From Lentisphaerae bacterium GWF2_50_93 (lineage in GTDB: Bacteria > Verrucomicrobiota > Lentisphaeria > Victivallales > GWF2-50-93): a stretch of DNA of 64,000 nt. The notes below the pieces were generated by a model. The model was not told the DNA's origin and did not search any database. It worked only from the letters and a program-made list of their open reading frames with translations. The stretch is from the NCBI GenBank assembly GCA_001804815.1, contig MHBI01000019.1:22915-86914 (forward strand), given 5' to 3'. Position numbers and translations under genes: made by a program. Positions 46,014 through 55,466 of the stretch are shown one piece after another. How positions within the stretch are numbered: position 1 is the stretch's first letter; every line of letters begins with the position of its first letter.

Positions 46014-46856
46014 ATGAAAGACAACAAGCTTACAGCCGGATATTGTTTCAGCAACAACAAGGATTTCATCAAGATAGCGCGAGGCATGAATCTCACGCTG
46101 TTGCGCCGCTCGGCCGACAGCAGGGAGCTGCGCGACTGCATTGAAAATCCCGAAGTCCACCTGTCCGCATCAGCCGTCCTAAAGGATTCAAGAAGCACCA
46201 AGGCGGGCATCGCCAGGCTTCCAGACGGCAGGCAGGTGTTCATCAAGAGATATAACAACAAGGGGCTGCGCTACACGCTCAGGTACATGTTCTTGAACGC
46301 CAAGGCGTTCAGGACCTGGCAGGCGGCATGGTTTTTCGAGATGAACAACATCCCGACGCCAAGGCCGATTGCCGCATCGGCGAGCAGGGCGGCCGGAATC
46401 CTGATATCGGCCTACCTTGTCACCGAGTCCGTCCCGGATCTGATTCCAACTCTTGATTTCTGCAGGACGATGTTCGGAAGCAGGAAGGTGCAGGAGGTCT
46501 TTTCCGATTCCGTCTGCAGCCTGCTTTCCAGGATGCATGACGCAGGAATATACCACGGGGACGCGAAGCTCAGCAACATATATGTGAGCTCCGGAGCCAA
46601 GGGTTCTTATTCGTTCGGAATGTGGGATCTCGACGGAGTGGACATCCGTTCAAAGCCCATCTGTGAAAATCTCAGGGCTTCCGAAATAGCAAGGACAGCC
46701 TCCTCCTATATTGAGATTGGAAACAGGCTCGGAGAGAAATCCGATGTTGAAAAAACAGTCCGCATGTTCGTAAATTCGTATTCTTCTGTTTCAAGCACGG
46801 CTCCGGATCATGGGGCGATTCTCAGGAAGACCGGCAAATATCTAAGATTGAAATAA
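46014..46856 (+). CDS. Lipopolysaccharide (Kdo/WaaP)-type kinase, first copy
   Basis: 280 residues from ATG 46014. An upstream ATG at 45966 keeps the frame but abuts the terminator stem. Kinase-like marks: IARLPDGRQVFIKRYNNKG (ATP-binding lysine), catalytic loop MHDAGIYHGDAKLSNIYV (HGDxxxxN) and FGMWDLDGVD (DFG-like). WaaP-family kinases phosphorylate heptose or Kdo in the LPS core on the inner face of the membrane. The gene is followed 4 bp later by a second member, so both probably act on the same glycolipid. Confidence 0.85.
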   Translation: MKDNKLTAGYCFSNNKDFIKIARGMNLTLLRRSADSRELRDCIENPEVHLSASAVLKDSRSTKAGIARLPDGRQVFIKRYNNKGLRYTLRYMFLNAKAFRTWQAAWFFEMNNIPTPRPIAASASRAAGILISAYLVTESVPDLIPTLDFCRTMFGSRKVQEVFSDSVCSLLSRMHDAGIYHGDAKLSNIYVSSGAKGSYSFGMWDLDGVDIRSKPICENLRASEIARTASSYIEIGNRLGEKSDVEKTVRMFVNSYSSVSSTAPDHGAILRKTGKYLRLK

Positions 46857-46860
46857 AATT

Positions 46861-47574
46861 ATGGCAGAAGTCAGATGGTCAAGTGAATTCGACAGGGACC
46901 GCTTCCAGGATGCGGGGCTCTCCTCTTTTGAAGACTTCTGGAACCTCGAGGAATCCGGAGCGAAGGCCGACTACAAGCCTGTCAGGCAGCATCTCGACCG
47001 CAAGACCGGCGCGGTCAAAAGACAGACCACCATCGTAAGGATAAACAAGATAAAGTATTTCGTGAAGCGTGCTTCCGGCGAGTCGTACAGATGCATTGTC
47101 AGGGAGTTCGAGGCCCTGAAGATCCTCCCGGAATTCGGATTGAACACGGCGAAGCTCCTCTCCTACGGGTTCGACGAGCAGGAAAAAAAGGCGTTCCTCA
47201 TATTCAAAAGCCTTTCAGGCTACAATTCGCTCGAGGACCTGATCGACTTGAAGGCCCCGCCGGAAGTCATCGCAGCCTTCCAGGTGCATAAGAAAGCCAT
47301 CCTCAAGAACATCGCCTCAGCAGTCCACAGGATCCACAAGGCCAATTATTTCTATCCTGACTGGAGGGCCAAGCATATTTTCATCAGGAAGGGCACCGAC
47401 GAGGTAGTGCTCATAGACCTTGAACGGTTCACGCATATCAGCAAGTGTCCCTGGTACTTCAAGTACCGCATAGTCAAGAACTACGTGCGCATGCAGGAAT
47501 GGAAGAAGCTCAAAGGCGCCCTCGGTTCAAGGATGTATACGAAGAAATTCCTGAACAAGCTCCTGCACGAGTAG
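46861..47574 (+). CDS. Lipopolysaccharide (Kdo/WaaP)-type kinase, second copy
   Basis: 237 residues. IKYFVKRASGESYRCIVREFEAL includes the ATP lysine and alpha-C Glu. AVHRIHKANYFYPDWRAKHIFI is the catalytic loop (Asp present, with the usual Asn replaced by His), and VLIDLERF replaces DFG. It is shorter and clearly diverged from the preceding kinase. The 4-bp gap and lack of an own ribosome site suggest translational coupling. Likely adds a phosphate to lipid A core or a related envelope glycan. Confidence 0.82.
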   Translation: MAEVRWSSEFDRDRFQDAGLSSFEDFWNLEESGAKADYKPVRQHLDRKTGAVKRQTTIVRINKIKYFVKRASGESYRCIVREFEALKILPEFGLNTAKLLSYGFDEQEKKAFLIFKSLSGYNSLEDLIDLKAPPEVIAAFQVHKKAILKNIASAVHRIHKANYFYPDWRAKHIFIRKGTDEVVLIDLERFTHISKCPWYFKYRIVKNYVRMQEWKKLKGALGSRMYTKKFLNKLLHE

Positions 47575-47575
47575 A

Positions 47576-47684
47576 GGTAATTTCAAAACTTCGGACGCGG
47601 CAAGCGCGTCCCTCCATTCTTACGCCCGTTTCGGGCGTGGAGGGTCATGCTTGCCATGACCATTCCTTGAGTTTTGAAATTACC
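47576..47684. repeat. Triple-hairpin foldback element, family C, copy 2
   Basis: Same three stems as 30786-30874. Here the outer ends are intact: GGTAATTTCAAAACT at 47576 and its perfect complement AGTTTTGAAATTACC ending at 47684, so the whole 109 bp folds back. In copy 1 only the left outer end survives in part. It starts 2 bp after the kinase stop and may serve as its 3' end structure. Confidence 0.85.
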
Positions 47685-47723
47685 ACGAGTAAAGTAAATA
47701 TCCACTTCCGTGGATATTTACCA

Positions 47724-50360
47724 TCATTTCCCGCCCTGGATCAATTCTGCTGCTGCTTCCCGCATACGGCGGAAGTTTTCGGGAGTTACATATTCGGACT
47801 TCACCGCCCCGGCGTCATCTTCGTTTTTCCTGATGACTTCGCCTGAGAAGCTGACGAATGAACGAATGAAGGCGTTAATCTGTCCTGGCGACAGGTCGAA
47901 CTTCATCCTCATCAGTTCAAGATATTCTATGTCCTGCTGCGCCCTCCTGTATGCCTTCAGGCGCATCGAATGATAGATTACAGGTTCCTTTCCGGAGTCG
48001 TCGACGAGGTCGAAGATGGCGAGGGAATCCCCTTTGGCAAGAGGTTCCCTGCCGCGCACAATCGTCTGCCACGGAACTATTCCACGGGCTCCTCCGGCAT
48101 ATGATTCAACGGCCCACGCCTGTATTGAAAGATTTGAATCCTCGACGTTGTTGCTGCCGCTGTATGTCCAAATCTCCTCTCCTGTGAGTTCCGTCCGGTC
48201 AAGAAGCAGACGATGATATTTCCTGAATGCATCCATGCCTACAACCCAGAGGTTCGCCTTGCCGGCCAGTTCACCCCGGTCGAATTCGGGACGGGAGATG
48301 TCGATGCGGAAGTTCAAGGGGACGGGACAGTCCGCCCCCTTTGCCTGTCTTACAAGGTCTGCGTAGAAGGCAAGAGCCCTGTAGTCCCAGTATGAGGACG
48401 GCTCGTCCAGGACCCACGGACTCAGTTTCGGATCGTCGAGCTTCCCCTTGTTGTTCAGATAGATCTGGAATTCCGTCCGGGTCCAGCCTTCATTCCTGGT
48501 AAGTGAAATGAAATCACGCAGTACTTCTATGAATGTCTTGGCATACATCGGGGAGGTCTTGAAGGCCTCATAGGCGTCGGGATTTCCGTTGAAGAACTTC
48601 CTGACGTTCAGAGGCCAGCTCTCGTGGAATGTCAGATAGAATCCAGGCGAAGGAATTGGTCCGCGGTAGCTGTTCTTGAAATACTGTCCCGACAGGTAGG
48701 GGCCGAAGGCTTCAGTGAAATCGACCCACCATGTCTGTTTCGCGCCGGGCTTGATGTCATTGTAGTAATTTTCGTTCATGCGGCGTCCGCTCGGCAACCG
48801 CATGTCCATGTTGCATTTTCTCGCATCAGGCGCCGCGCTGCCGTGGGGATAGTGGAGGATGTTGCAATGGACTCTGTGATCATACGCGATTTCCTGGAGG
48901 CGGTAGTAGGCCCTGACTGAATCCGGCAGTCCGTAGCTGTTCATTTCACAGGAGAAGGTCGCCTCCTTCGGAAGCGCAAAATCGCGGATCCTGAGTTCGA
49001 CGGGTATCCTGACTCCGTTCGAGAGGGACAGCGTTCCCTTCACTTCCTTATTTGAAAATTCAAATGGAACATAGATGTCGACGCAGACCGGGACGGGCCT
49101 GGTGTCCGACAGCGTGAGCTCCCTCAATGGAATCAGCGGATCCGGAATTTTCCCTTTTGGAGTGTCGACATATGTCGCCTCATACATTTCAGTGCGCAGC
49201 TCAGGCATGTCGCATTTCACTGTCAGGGTTCCGGTTCCCTTTATAAGCGTCTGGAACCCTACAACCTCTCCGCGCGCAGCGGCCAGATGGATTGTTTCAC
49301 CGTCGAAGACCTCGTTCCTGGCGAGATAGTCTTCCGGCAGCTCGCCGACAGGCTTGCCGGAGGCCTCATACTTGTCTTCAAGAGGTATTATGCCGTGGAT
49401 TTTAGCCGTGCCTTCGGCCCTTGCGAGCTTCGCAATCTTCGGTACGGCGATCTTTTCCGTACGTGGCACATTGGTGCTTGCCGAGACGGCCTGGGCCTTT
49501 TCACCGGTCCGTCCGATCGTGGCGACGGATACTTCCAGTGGTTCGCCGGCTTTCAATCCCATGTCGCGGACCGGAATAATCTGGTTCATGTTCGGCTTGA
49601 CAAATGGTATGTTCCAGCGCGGAAGGTTCCTGCCGTTGACCTTCACTTCATAGGTGAGACCGGCGGAAGGCGCCTTGACCACCAGCCTCAGGCTGTTCGG
49701 ATCCCCGTTGTCGGAGGTCTTGAGGATCTCGGCTTTCCTTGGCATGGATTCATCTTCGCAATAGGTGACAAGCAGATACGGTTCCTTCTTTTTCTTTTCA
49801 CGGGACCAGATGGTCGGATTGCGCGAATAGTCCGCGCTCGATTCGTGGACGGTTATACCATATGCGGCACCAGTGGCGCATGCATGTATTATGTCGGGAT
49901 CAACCTGCCAGTGGTATGCGCCGCTCTTGATTTCCGAAAAGGAATGGCAGACCAGGGAATTGCTGTTTCCGCCGGTGACTGCAGGGAATCTTGTCTCCGG
50001 CACGCCCCAGCCTTCCTCCTCCTGCATGCCGGACGTCAGCGCATTCGACTTGTATTCATCCCAGTCGGCCTGGATCGTCGAGATCGTCACGTGGTCGATC
50101 TTCTTTTCGCCCTGGTAGCAGACGAGCGTCGCGGACTTTACCAGCTTGCCCTTTATCGCGGACGTGTCAAAGGCCATTGCGACCAGGTGCTGGTTTCCCT
50201 TGATGCGTATCTGATCCTGTCTGCCGGCGTTGACGTTCTCCTCGCTGGGATAGAGGTCGATGGAATTGTCGCGGATCACCGGCAGCTGTACAGTCTGATC
50301 CGCGGAGTACGAGACCGCCTGCAGCAGGAACATGGCAAATGCTATTGATATCAGCTTCAT
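47724..50360 (-). CDS. Large exported DUF4091-type protein (putative glycoside-active)
   Basis: 878 residues from ATG 50360 (AAAGGATAATA site), signal peptide MKLISIAFAMFLLQAVSYSA. An N-terminal beta-sandwich of the disaggregatase-related type comes first (LYPSEENVNAGRQDQIRIKG, WQVDPDIIHACATGAAYGI). A central Fn3-like part follows, then at about 330-480 a domain of beta strands (VFDGETIHLAAARGEVVGFQ). A C-terminal TIM-barrel-like DUF4091 region (SPWVLDEPSSYWDYRALAFY, TYSGSNNVEDSNLSIQAWAVES, GARGIVPWQT) closes it. The family is suspected to act on polysaccharides; no activity is proven. It stands as a single gene. Confidence 0.85.
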   Translation of the reverse strand: MKLISIAFAMFLLQAVSYSADQTVQLPVIRDNSIDLYPSEENVNAGRQDQIRIKGNQHLVAMAFDTSAIKGKLVKSATLVCYQGEKKIDHVTISTIQADWDEYKSNALTSGMQEEEGWGVPETRFPAVTGGNSNSLVCHSFSEIKSGAYHWQVDPDIIHACATGAAYGITVHESSADYSRNPTIWSREKKKKEPYLLVTYCEDESMPRKAEILKTSDNGDPNSLRLVVKAPSAGLTYEVKVNGRNLPRWNIPFVKPNMNQIIPVRDMGLKAGEPLEVSVATIGRTGEKAQAVSASTNVPRTEKIAVPKIAKLARAEGTAKIHGIIPLEDKYEASGKPVGELPEDYLARNEVFDGETIHLAAARGEVVGFQTLIKGTGTLTVKCDMPELRTEMYEATYVDTPKGKIPDPLIPLRELTLSDTRPVPVCVDIYVPFEFSNKEVKGTLSLSNGVRIPVELRIRDFALPKEATFSCEMNSYGLPDSVRAYYRLQEIAYDHRVHCNILHYPHGSAAPDARKCNMDMRLPSGRRMNENYYNDIKPGAKQTWWVDFTEAFGPYLSGQYFKNSYRGPIPSPGFYLTFHESWPLNVRKFFNGNPDAYEAFKTSPMYAKTFIEVLRDFISLTRNEGWTRTEFQIYLNNKGKLDDPKLSPWVLDEPSSYWDYRALAFYADLVRQAKGADCPVPLNFRIDISRPEFDRGELAGKANLWVVGMDAFRKYHRLLLDRTELTGEEIWTYSGSNNVEDSNLSIQAWAVESYAGGARGIVPWQTIVRGREPLAKGDSLAIFDLVDDSGKEPVIYHSMRLKAYRRAQQDIEYLELMRMKFDLSPGQINAFIRSFVSFSGEVIRKNEDDAGAVKSEYVTPENFRRMREAAAELIQGGK

Positions 50361-50509
50361 TATTATCCTTTTATAAATGGAATGCATAAGATAACTTTTC
50401 AGTCAAAAGATGCAACCTGAAAGTTTAAAAATGGAAAGATGAAAGATTTGACGGGATCTTCCGACCTTCATATGGAAAAATCCGGTATAGAAAATAGATT
50501 AAACCCCTT

Positions 50510-51217
50510 ATGCGACCAGAAAATGAAAAATGGCTTCTTTGGCGGGATGGCGGCAGGCCTCCGGCATTGAACATGGCCATCGACGAACTGCTTCTTGAAA
50601 AATCGGAGGTGCTTGGCGGCAGGATCCTCCTGAGAATCTACGGATGGGACAGCCCTTCCATCTCCATCGGCTATACTCAGCATTATTCATCCGTTTCCAG
50701 CGAATCAGGAAAATATTCAATTGTGCGGCGTCCGACCGGCGGAGGCATAGTCTACCATGACAGGGATCTGACATATACGGTAATTGTCCCCGCAGGACAT
50801 GCTGTTGAAAGGCTCGACCGCGTGGAGAGCTACCATGTTTTCCACAGGGCCGTACTTCTGGCGATGAGGAAGTTCGGACTCGAAGGACGGCTTGCGTCCG
50901 ATATGGCGAACGTCCAGGACAGGGCTACAATGAAATGTTTTGTGACTCCCACTAAATACGATGTACTATGCGGAAACCGCAAGATCGCCGGCGCCGCCCA
51001 GAGACGCACCAGGAAAGGCATCCTGCACCAGGGAAGCATCTCGCTGGAAGTTTCAGGAGGCGACAGAAACGCCTTGTCCGCTGAATTGATCGAAGGCTTC
51101 GCTTCCGAGTTCAAGATCGGCTTTGAAACCTTCAGCGTTCCTGATGAATTTTCGAGTGAGGCTGGCAAATTGTCTTCTGCGAAATTCGCAGCCGACGAAT
51201 GGAACAAGACAAGATAA
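50510..51217 (+). CDS. Lipoate-protein ligase A / octanoyltransferase LipM family
   Basis: 235 residues of the biotin/lipoate ligase fold: ALNMAIDELLLE, PSISIGYTQHY, the RRPTGGGIVYH loop (residues 73-82), LTYTVIVP, and KYDVLCGNRKIAGAAQRRTR with the substrate lysine Lys158. Cys143 (MKCFVTPTKY) lies where LipM octanoyltransferases have their catalytic Cys, and the lipoate-ligase accessory domain is absent. So it may transfer octanoyl groups rather than activate free lipoate. It modifies lipoyl domains of 2-oxoacid dehydrogenases or GcvH. No partner genes nearby. Confidence 0.88.
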   Translation: MRPENEKWLLWRDGGRPPALNMAIDELLLEKSEVLGGRILLRIYGWDSPSISIGYTQHYSSVSSESGKYSIVRRPTGGGIVYHDRDLTYTVIVPAGHAVERLDRVESYHVFHRAVLLAMRKFGLEGRLASDMANVQDRATMKCFVTPTKYDVLCGNRKIAGAAQRRTRKGILHQGSISLEVSGGDRNALSAELIEGFASEFKIGFETFSVPDEFSSEAGKLSSAKFAADEWNKTR

Positions 51218-51448
51218 GGAAATGCTGTAAATGCGGTCCGTGTTTATAAGTGGCCGCAAAACAGGCCAACGGTTGTGCTGGGCCCCCGGGTCTTTCGACG
51301 ATCTTAACAGGAAATATTCCTGAAAAGCGTGGAAAATTCATCTAATTGGAACTATAGATAGTAGACTGGTCGCAGTCATCCCACAGGATGATTGGGTGAT
51401 TGGGTGATTGGGTTTGAATTCAAAAAACGATAAAAGCCATGGAGTTGC

Positions 51449-52612
51449 ATGAGGATTTTTATTTCAGTTGTCATCATCCTGTCCGCCTTCATCTCGGCGG
51501 CTGTTGACGACAGCACTCCGCTTTTCCAGCTGGGTCAGCAGAAATGGGAGCCTGACTCCTACAGGGGCATTGTAGTTTTCAGCGGTGAACATCCCGCAGA
51601 CAAGGAGAAAGGCCTCAATTTCATCGAGGGCAGGATCCAGGACAAGGCCAGGGCTTTGAACCTTGTCGTCGGCAGGGCCGACATCAACGACAAAAGCATA
51701 ATAGATGAAAAGACGAACGGCATACTGAAGACCTTCAAGCCGGACAGGCTTCCCTTCACGGTGATTTATTTTCCTGCCATCTCAGACGTCGAGATTCCAT
51801 TATGGGCGGGATATCTGACAGCCACTGTGGCCGAATCCATATGCGATTCGCCTGCGAGACGGGAGATTGCAAGGAGGCTCATCAAAGGTGACAATGCCGT
51901 ATGGCTCCTTGTTGTTTCCGGCAATGATGAGGCCGATGCCAATGCCTATCAGATGCTCTCCGGGGAATTGAGGCAGGCGTCCGGCGTCATCCCTGAACCC
52001 ATGCCTGTAAATGCCGATCCGGAAATGGTTCCTGATGAAAAAATCATTGTCCCGGCAGTCAACCCGATGAAGATGTCCATCATAAGGATCTCCAAGGACG
52101 ACAAGTCCGAGATAATCCTTCTGGAAATGCTGAACTGCATGGAACCGGAGATCATGAACGCTAAAAATGATCCGGTGATCGTCCCTATATACGGCAAGGG
52201 AAGGATATTGGATATTTTTTCGTCCGATGAGGTGAACAAGGAGAATGTAAGAACTGCCCTGCGGAAGCTTTCCAGTCCGTGCACCGAGGGTATTAAAGAG
52301 CCGGCATCCGGTTCGGACATGCTGATGTCTGTCAACTGGAATGCCTTCCTGAAGGGCGGACTGTCCGTCGACAAGGATCTGCCCGCACTGAAGTCTTTCG
52401 GAGACGGAGCCGAAAAAGAACTGGTCGACATGCTGCCGCCTGAATATGATAATGTCTCCCTTCCGGATCTCGGCCCCGGCAGCCCCGCCGCCGAAGATGC
52501 CGCTTCTCCTCCTCCTCCAGTTCAGATGAAGATCATCAACCTCTTCCTTGCATTGATAATAGCCTTCCTGTCCCTGCTCTTCGTAGTTGTCGTGATGAAG
52601 CTGAGGAGATAG
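51449..52612 (+). CDS. Exported single-pass protein of unknown family with C-terminal anchor
   Basis: 387 residues: signal peptide (FISVVIILSAFISAA), a long extracytoplasmic part with no motif I recognise, a Pro/Ala-rich linker (ASPPPPVQMK) and a C-terminal membrane helix (NLFLALIIAFLSLLFVVVVM) with a basic tail. This is a type I topology. It converges tail to tail with the TolA-like gene, 3 bp apart, so the two are not co-transcribed but may be related in function. Direct repeats of gattgggt lie at 51388-51412 just upstream. Confidence 0.75.
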   Translation: MRIFISVVIILSAFISAAVDDSTPLFQLGQQKWEPDSYRGIVVFSGEHPADKEKGLNFIEGRIQDKARALNLVVGRADINDKSIIDEKTNGILKTFKPDRLPFTVIYFPAISDVEIPLWAGYLTATVAESICDSPARREIARRLIKGDNAVWLLVVSGNDEADANAYQMLSGELRQASGVIPEPMPVNADPEMVPDEKIIVPAVNPMKMSIIRISKDDKSEIILLEMLNCMEPEIMNAKNDPVIVPIYGKGRILDIFSSDEVNKENVRTALRKLSSPCTEGIKEPASGSDMLMSVNWNAFLKGGLSVDKDLPALKSFGDGAEKELVDMLPPEYDNVSLPDLGPGSPAAEDAASPPPPVQMKIINLFLALIIAFLSLLFVVVVMKLRR

Positions 52613-52615
52613 CGG

Positions 52616-55087
52616 TCACTGTACAGGCCTGATGTAGAAACCCAGCGAGACACCGCATGAGTGCCAGCCGTTCTCAAGGCGGACCAGTATCTTGTTCACG
52701 CCCTTTGCCAGTCTTACCTTGCGGTATCCTTCGTCAATGTTCCAGGTCTTCTGGATGTCCGCGCTTTTCCAGACAAGCTGTCCGTTTATCCACAGTTTCG
52801 ACTGGTCGTCGCTGCCGATCAGGAGCCATATGTCGCGGGCCTCGTCGGAATACATTTCCGTGGAGAAGTAGTATATGGCATATTCCTTCTGGCGCGCAGG
52901 CGCGAGGAGGGGTGACCCGGTCTGCATGAATGTCCAACGCACCATTTGCCCGTTCATGCCTTCGTATGACGCATCGAGATCGACCACTGTTTCAGGCGGA
53001 AAGAGCTTGTTGATGTTCCTGCGCTCGGGATTCGGGAACGGGCCAATCACATACCAGCTGTCAAGGAACAGCCAGTCGGACGGTTCCCCGTCCTTGGAGA
53101 TCGACCGTGATAGATTGACCATGTCTCCCTGCTTGTATAGCCGAGGTGAGCCGCCTCCGCCTTCCTTATGGTTCAGCTTCCATGGTTCGCTTGTGACAGA
53201 CTTGAATTTGCCGTCGCCGTCACCGTTGGCGATTTCCTTGCCGGGCAGCCCTTCAGGTGCACCTGCCTTGCCTTCGCCCTCGGAGCCTTTTTTACCCATG
53301 GCGCCTGCTGTCTCATATGCGTTCTCCATCAGGCCGGTCATGTCCTTCATATCGCCCCGTTCCTTGCTCGCACCCGCCTGTCCCTCGAGTTTACCAAGCG
53401 CTCCGGCCATTTCCTTCGCCAGATCCCCTGAAACGGTAAAACCCTCCTTGCCGTCTTCAGTCAGCCCCTGTGCGGCGCCTCTCAAGTTGTTCGCCAGGGA
53501 AAGCATGTCGCCGAGTTCCTGTGAAACCTTCTGGAGCTCCTTCTCATATTTGATGAAATCCCTTCCATTGGTGATCTTCTTCTCAAGCGCCACCTTGTCC
53601 AGATCCGGACGCGGGGGCGTTGCGACATCAGTCATCTTGACGGCGTCCTTGAACTGCATGTTCCTGATCATTGCAAGTTCCGCGGCGCGTATGTTGCGGT
53701 AGATCTCGGTGATGTCGTCCTCCATGCTGCGTGCGGATTCATAGAGGTCTGAAATATCCTTCTGGGCAAGATCCTCGTTTTTGCCATCCGTCCTGCTGCG
53801 GAGTTTCTCCTCGCGTCTCACCCTCGAGGTCATGTTGTTTGCCTGGATCTCCGCGCCGCGCGCGCTTTCATTCGCCTCTTCCGACTCCGATCTCTTCTGC
53901 TGGGCGATCTGGTTTGCGGTATTCGCGGCATTGTCAAGCTCGTTCTTCTTCTGCCTGAGCGCCTGCAGATCCTGTTCAAGCTTGTTCGCCTCCTGGTCCA
54001 GGCGCACAGCCTCGGTTTCCGCGGAAACTTTTTTAGTGCCGGCGTTCTTCTGGGATTCCCTCTTTTCTGCGGCTGTCTTTTCCTTGTCCGCAATTTCCTT
54101 CTGGACTTTTTCCAGTCCTGTCTTCGATTCGGTTTCCTTCTTGCGGCTGTTTTTTGCCTGATCGCTGATCTGCCTGGCCCTGTTCTCCGTCTGATTCGCC
54201 TGGTCGCGGAGCTGGTTGGCCTCCTGCGCCTTCTGGTCGGCCTGCTGCCTGGTGGCGGAATCCTTCTTCTTCTCGTCGCTTTCAGTCCGCGCAAGTTTTT
54301 CCTTGTCCCTGAAATTATTGACTTCCTGCTCAAGCTTGCCCGCTTCGTCTTCAAGTCTTTTAGCCTCGTCAGAAGACCTCTGAGCCTGATCCTTGAGCTG
54401 GTTCGCCTGGTTCTGCTTCTGGTTCTTCTCGTTCTCGCTGCTCTGCGCCTCCCTTTCGGCGGTCTGGCGTTTCCCTTCCCAGTCGCTGGCCTCCCTGCGC
54501 TTGTCATGGGCTTCCTTCCTGAGGCGCTTGATTTCATCTACGAGCTGTTTCTCGCGGTCGACTGCATCCTTTGATTCCGCAGCCTTGGTTTCTGCGTCCT
54601 TGCGCAAACGGTCTGCCTCTTCTTCGGCCTTGCGGCTTTTCCCGTCAAGCCGCTCCGTTTCCTTCCTCTTGGATTCCGCCTGGGCCTTCAGCTGGGCCAG
54701 GGCCTTTTCATCCATCGGCGGCGGCGGTTCCATCTTCTTGCCTGTCGCCTTCTCGAACTCCTCCTGCTTGACCTTTTCAATCGCGGCCATTTCGTCGCGG
54801 ATCTGCTTGAGATCCTCGACGCTCAGAAGCACGTCCGCAGTGCGGAGTTCGCGGATCTGTTCGGCGGCGGTTTCAACCTTGTCGCCTTCCATGCGCTCGA
54901 TGCGGTTCTGTTCGGCCTCTTCAAGCGATGGCGGCGGCGGAATGATGATGCTCTTGAGCGGCGTCAAGGTGACAAGCGCCATGAAGGCGCCTACGTGCAG
55001 CAGAAGCGAGAGAACCCACCATAACGGAGATGTCCTCCTCCTACCTCTTCGAAAACGACTTGTCGTCTGCAATGTGGAAACTGACAT
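52616..55087 (-). CDS. TolA/TonB-like coiled-coil protein with C-terminal PA14/jelly-roll-like domain
   Basis: 823 residues. An Arg-rich cytoplasmic N-terminus and one membrane helix (PLWWVLSLLLHVGAFMALVT, about 20-42) come first, then a Pro-rich stretch (IIIPPPPSLEEAEQ). About 480 residues of highly charged coiled coil follow, then a Gly/Lys-rich linker. From about 660 there is a beta-sandwich: WLFLDSWYVIGPFPNPERRN, then LLIGSDDQSKLWINGQLVWK, which resembles PA14 or galactose-binding modules. The front half is the plan of TolA/TonB energy transducers; the end is not a TolA-III or TonB domain. The start overlaps exbD by 47 nt. Last gene of the ExbB-ExbD unit. Confidence 0.82.
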   Translation of the reverse strand: MSVSTLQTTSRFRRGRRRTSPLWWVLSLLLHVGAFMALVTLTPLKSIIIPPPPSLEEAEQNRIERMEGDKVETAAEQIRELRTADVLLSVEDLKQIRDEMAAIEKVKQEEFEKATGKKMEPPPPMDEKALAQLKAQAESKRKETERLDGKSRKAEEEADRLRKDAETKAAESKDAVDREKQLVDEIKRLRKEAHDKRREASDWEGKRQTAEREAQSSENEKNQKQNQANQLKDQAQRSSDEAKRLEDEAGKLEQEVNNFRDKEKLARTESDEKKKDSATRQQADQKAQEANQLRDQANQTENRARQISDQAKNSRKKETESKTGLEKVQKEIADKEKTAAEKRESQKNAGTKKVSAETEAVRLDQEANKLEQDLQALRQKKNELDNAANTANQIAQQKRSESEEANESARGAEIQANNMTSRVRREEKLRSRTDGKNEDLAQKDISDLYESARSMEDDITEIYRNIRAAELAMIRNMQFKDAVKMTDVATPPRPDLDKVALEKKITNGRDFIKYEKELQKVSQELGDMLSLANNLRGAAQGLTEDGKEGFTVSGDLAKEMAGALGKLEGQAGASKERGDMKDMTGLMENAYETAGAMGKKGSEGEGKAGAPEGLPGKEIANGDGDGKFKSVTSEPWKLNHKEGGGGSPRLYKQGDMVNLSRSISKDGEPSDWLFLDSWYVIGPFPNPERRNINKLFPPETVVDLDASYEGMNGQMVRWTFMQTGSPLLAPARQKEYAIYYFSTEMYSDEARDIWLLIGSDDQSKLWINGQLVWKSADIQKTWNIDEGYRKVRLAKGVNKILVRLENGWHSCGVSLGFYIRPVQ

Positions 55088-55466
55088 TTTTCAACCCCTC
55101 GAATTGGCATATGTCCAAGACTCTTATGATATCCTGTCCGCGCGTCGATGCATCTACGTCAAGCCGGATCTTCTGAAGCGGGTTCGCCCTGGCGGTTTCA
55201 CGGAGCTTCTGCTGGAGGAGATCCGTGGTGACCGGCTGGCTTCCGATATAGACGTGCCCTTCCTTGTCGACTGCTACGACGACCGCCTGCACTGAACCGC
55301 TTATGGCGACCGAAGATGCGGATTTTGGCAGCTGTATTGGAAGTTCCTTCTCGACTTTCTTCAGGGTCGACGCGGCCAGGAAGAAGAAGACAAGGAAGCA
55401 GAGGCAGTCGATCAGCGGCACAAGCATGATCTCTATATGATCATCGTCTCCGAGATCGATCCTCAT
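55041..55466 (-). CDS. ExbD/TolR family proton-channel subunit
   Basis: 141 residues from ATG 55466. One N-terminal membrane helix carries the conserved proton-relay Asp (VPLIDCLCFLVFFFLAAS). A periplasmic domain follows (ELPIQLPKSAS, VAVDKEGHVYIG, LDVDASTRGQDIIRVLDIC). With ExbB it converts the proton gradient into movement of a TonB/TolA-type partner. It overlaps exbB by 4 nt and the TolA-like gene by 47 nt, a tightly coupled operon. Confidence 0.92.
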   Translation of the reverse strand: MRIDLGDDDHIEIMLVPLIDCLCFLVFFFLAASTLKKVEKELPIQLPKSASSVAISGSVQAVVVAVDKEGHVYIGSQPVTTDLLQQKLRETARANPLQKIRLDVDASTRGQDIIRVLDICQFEGLKNVSFHIADDKSFSKR

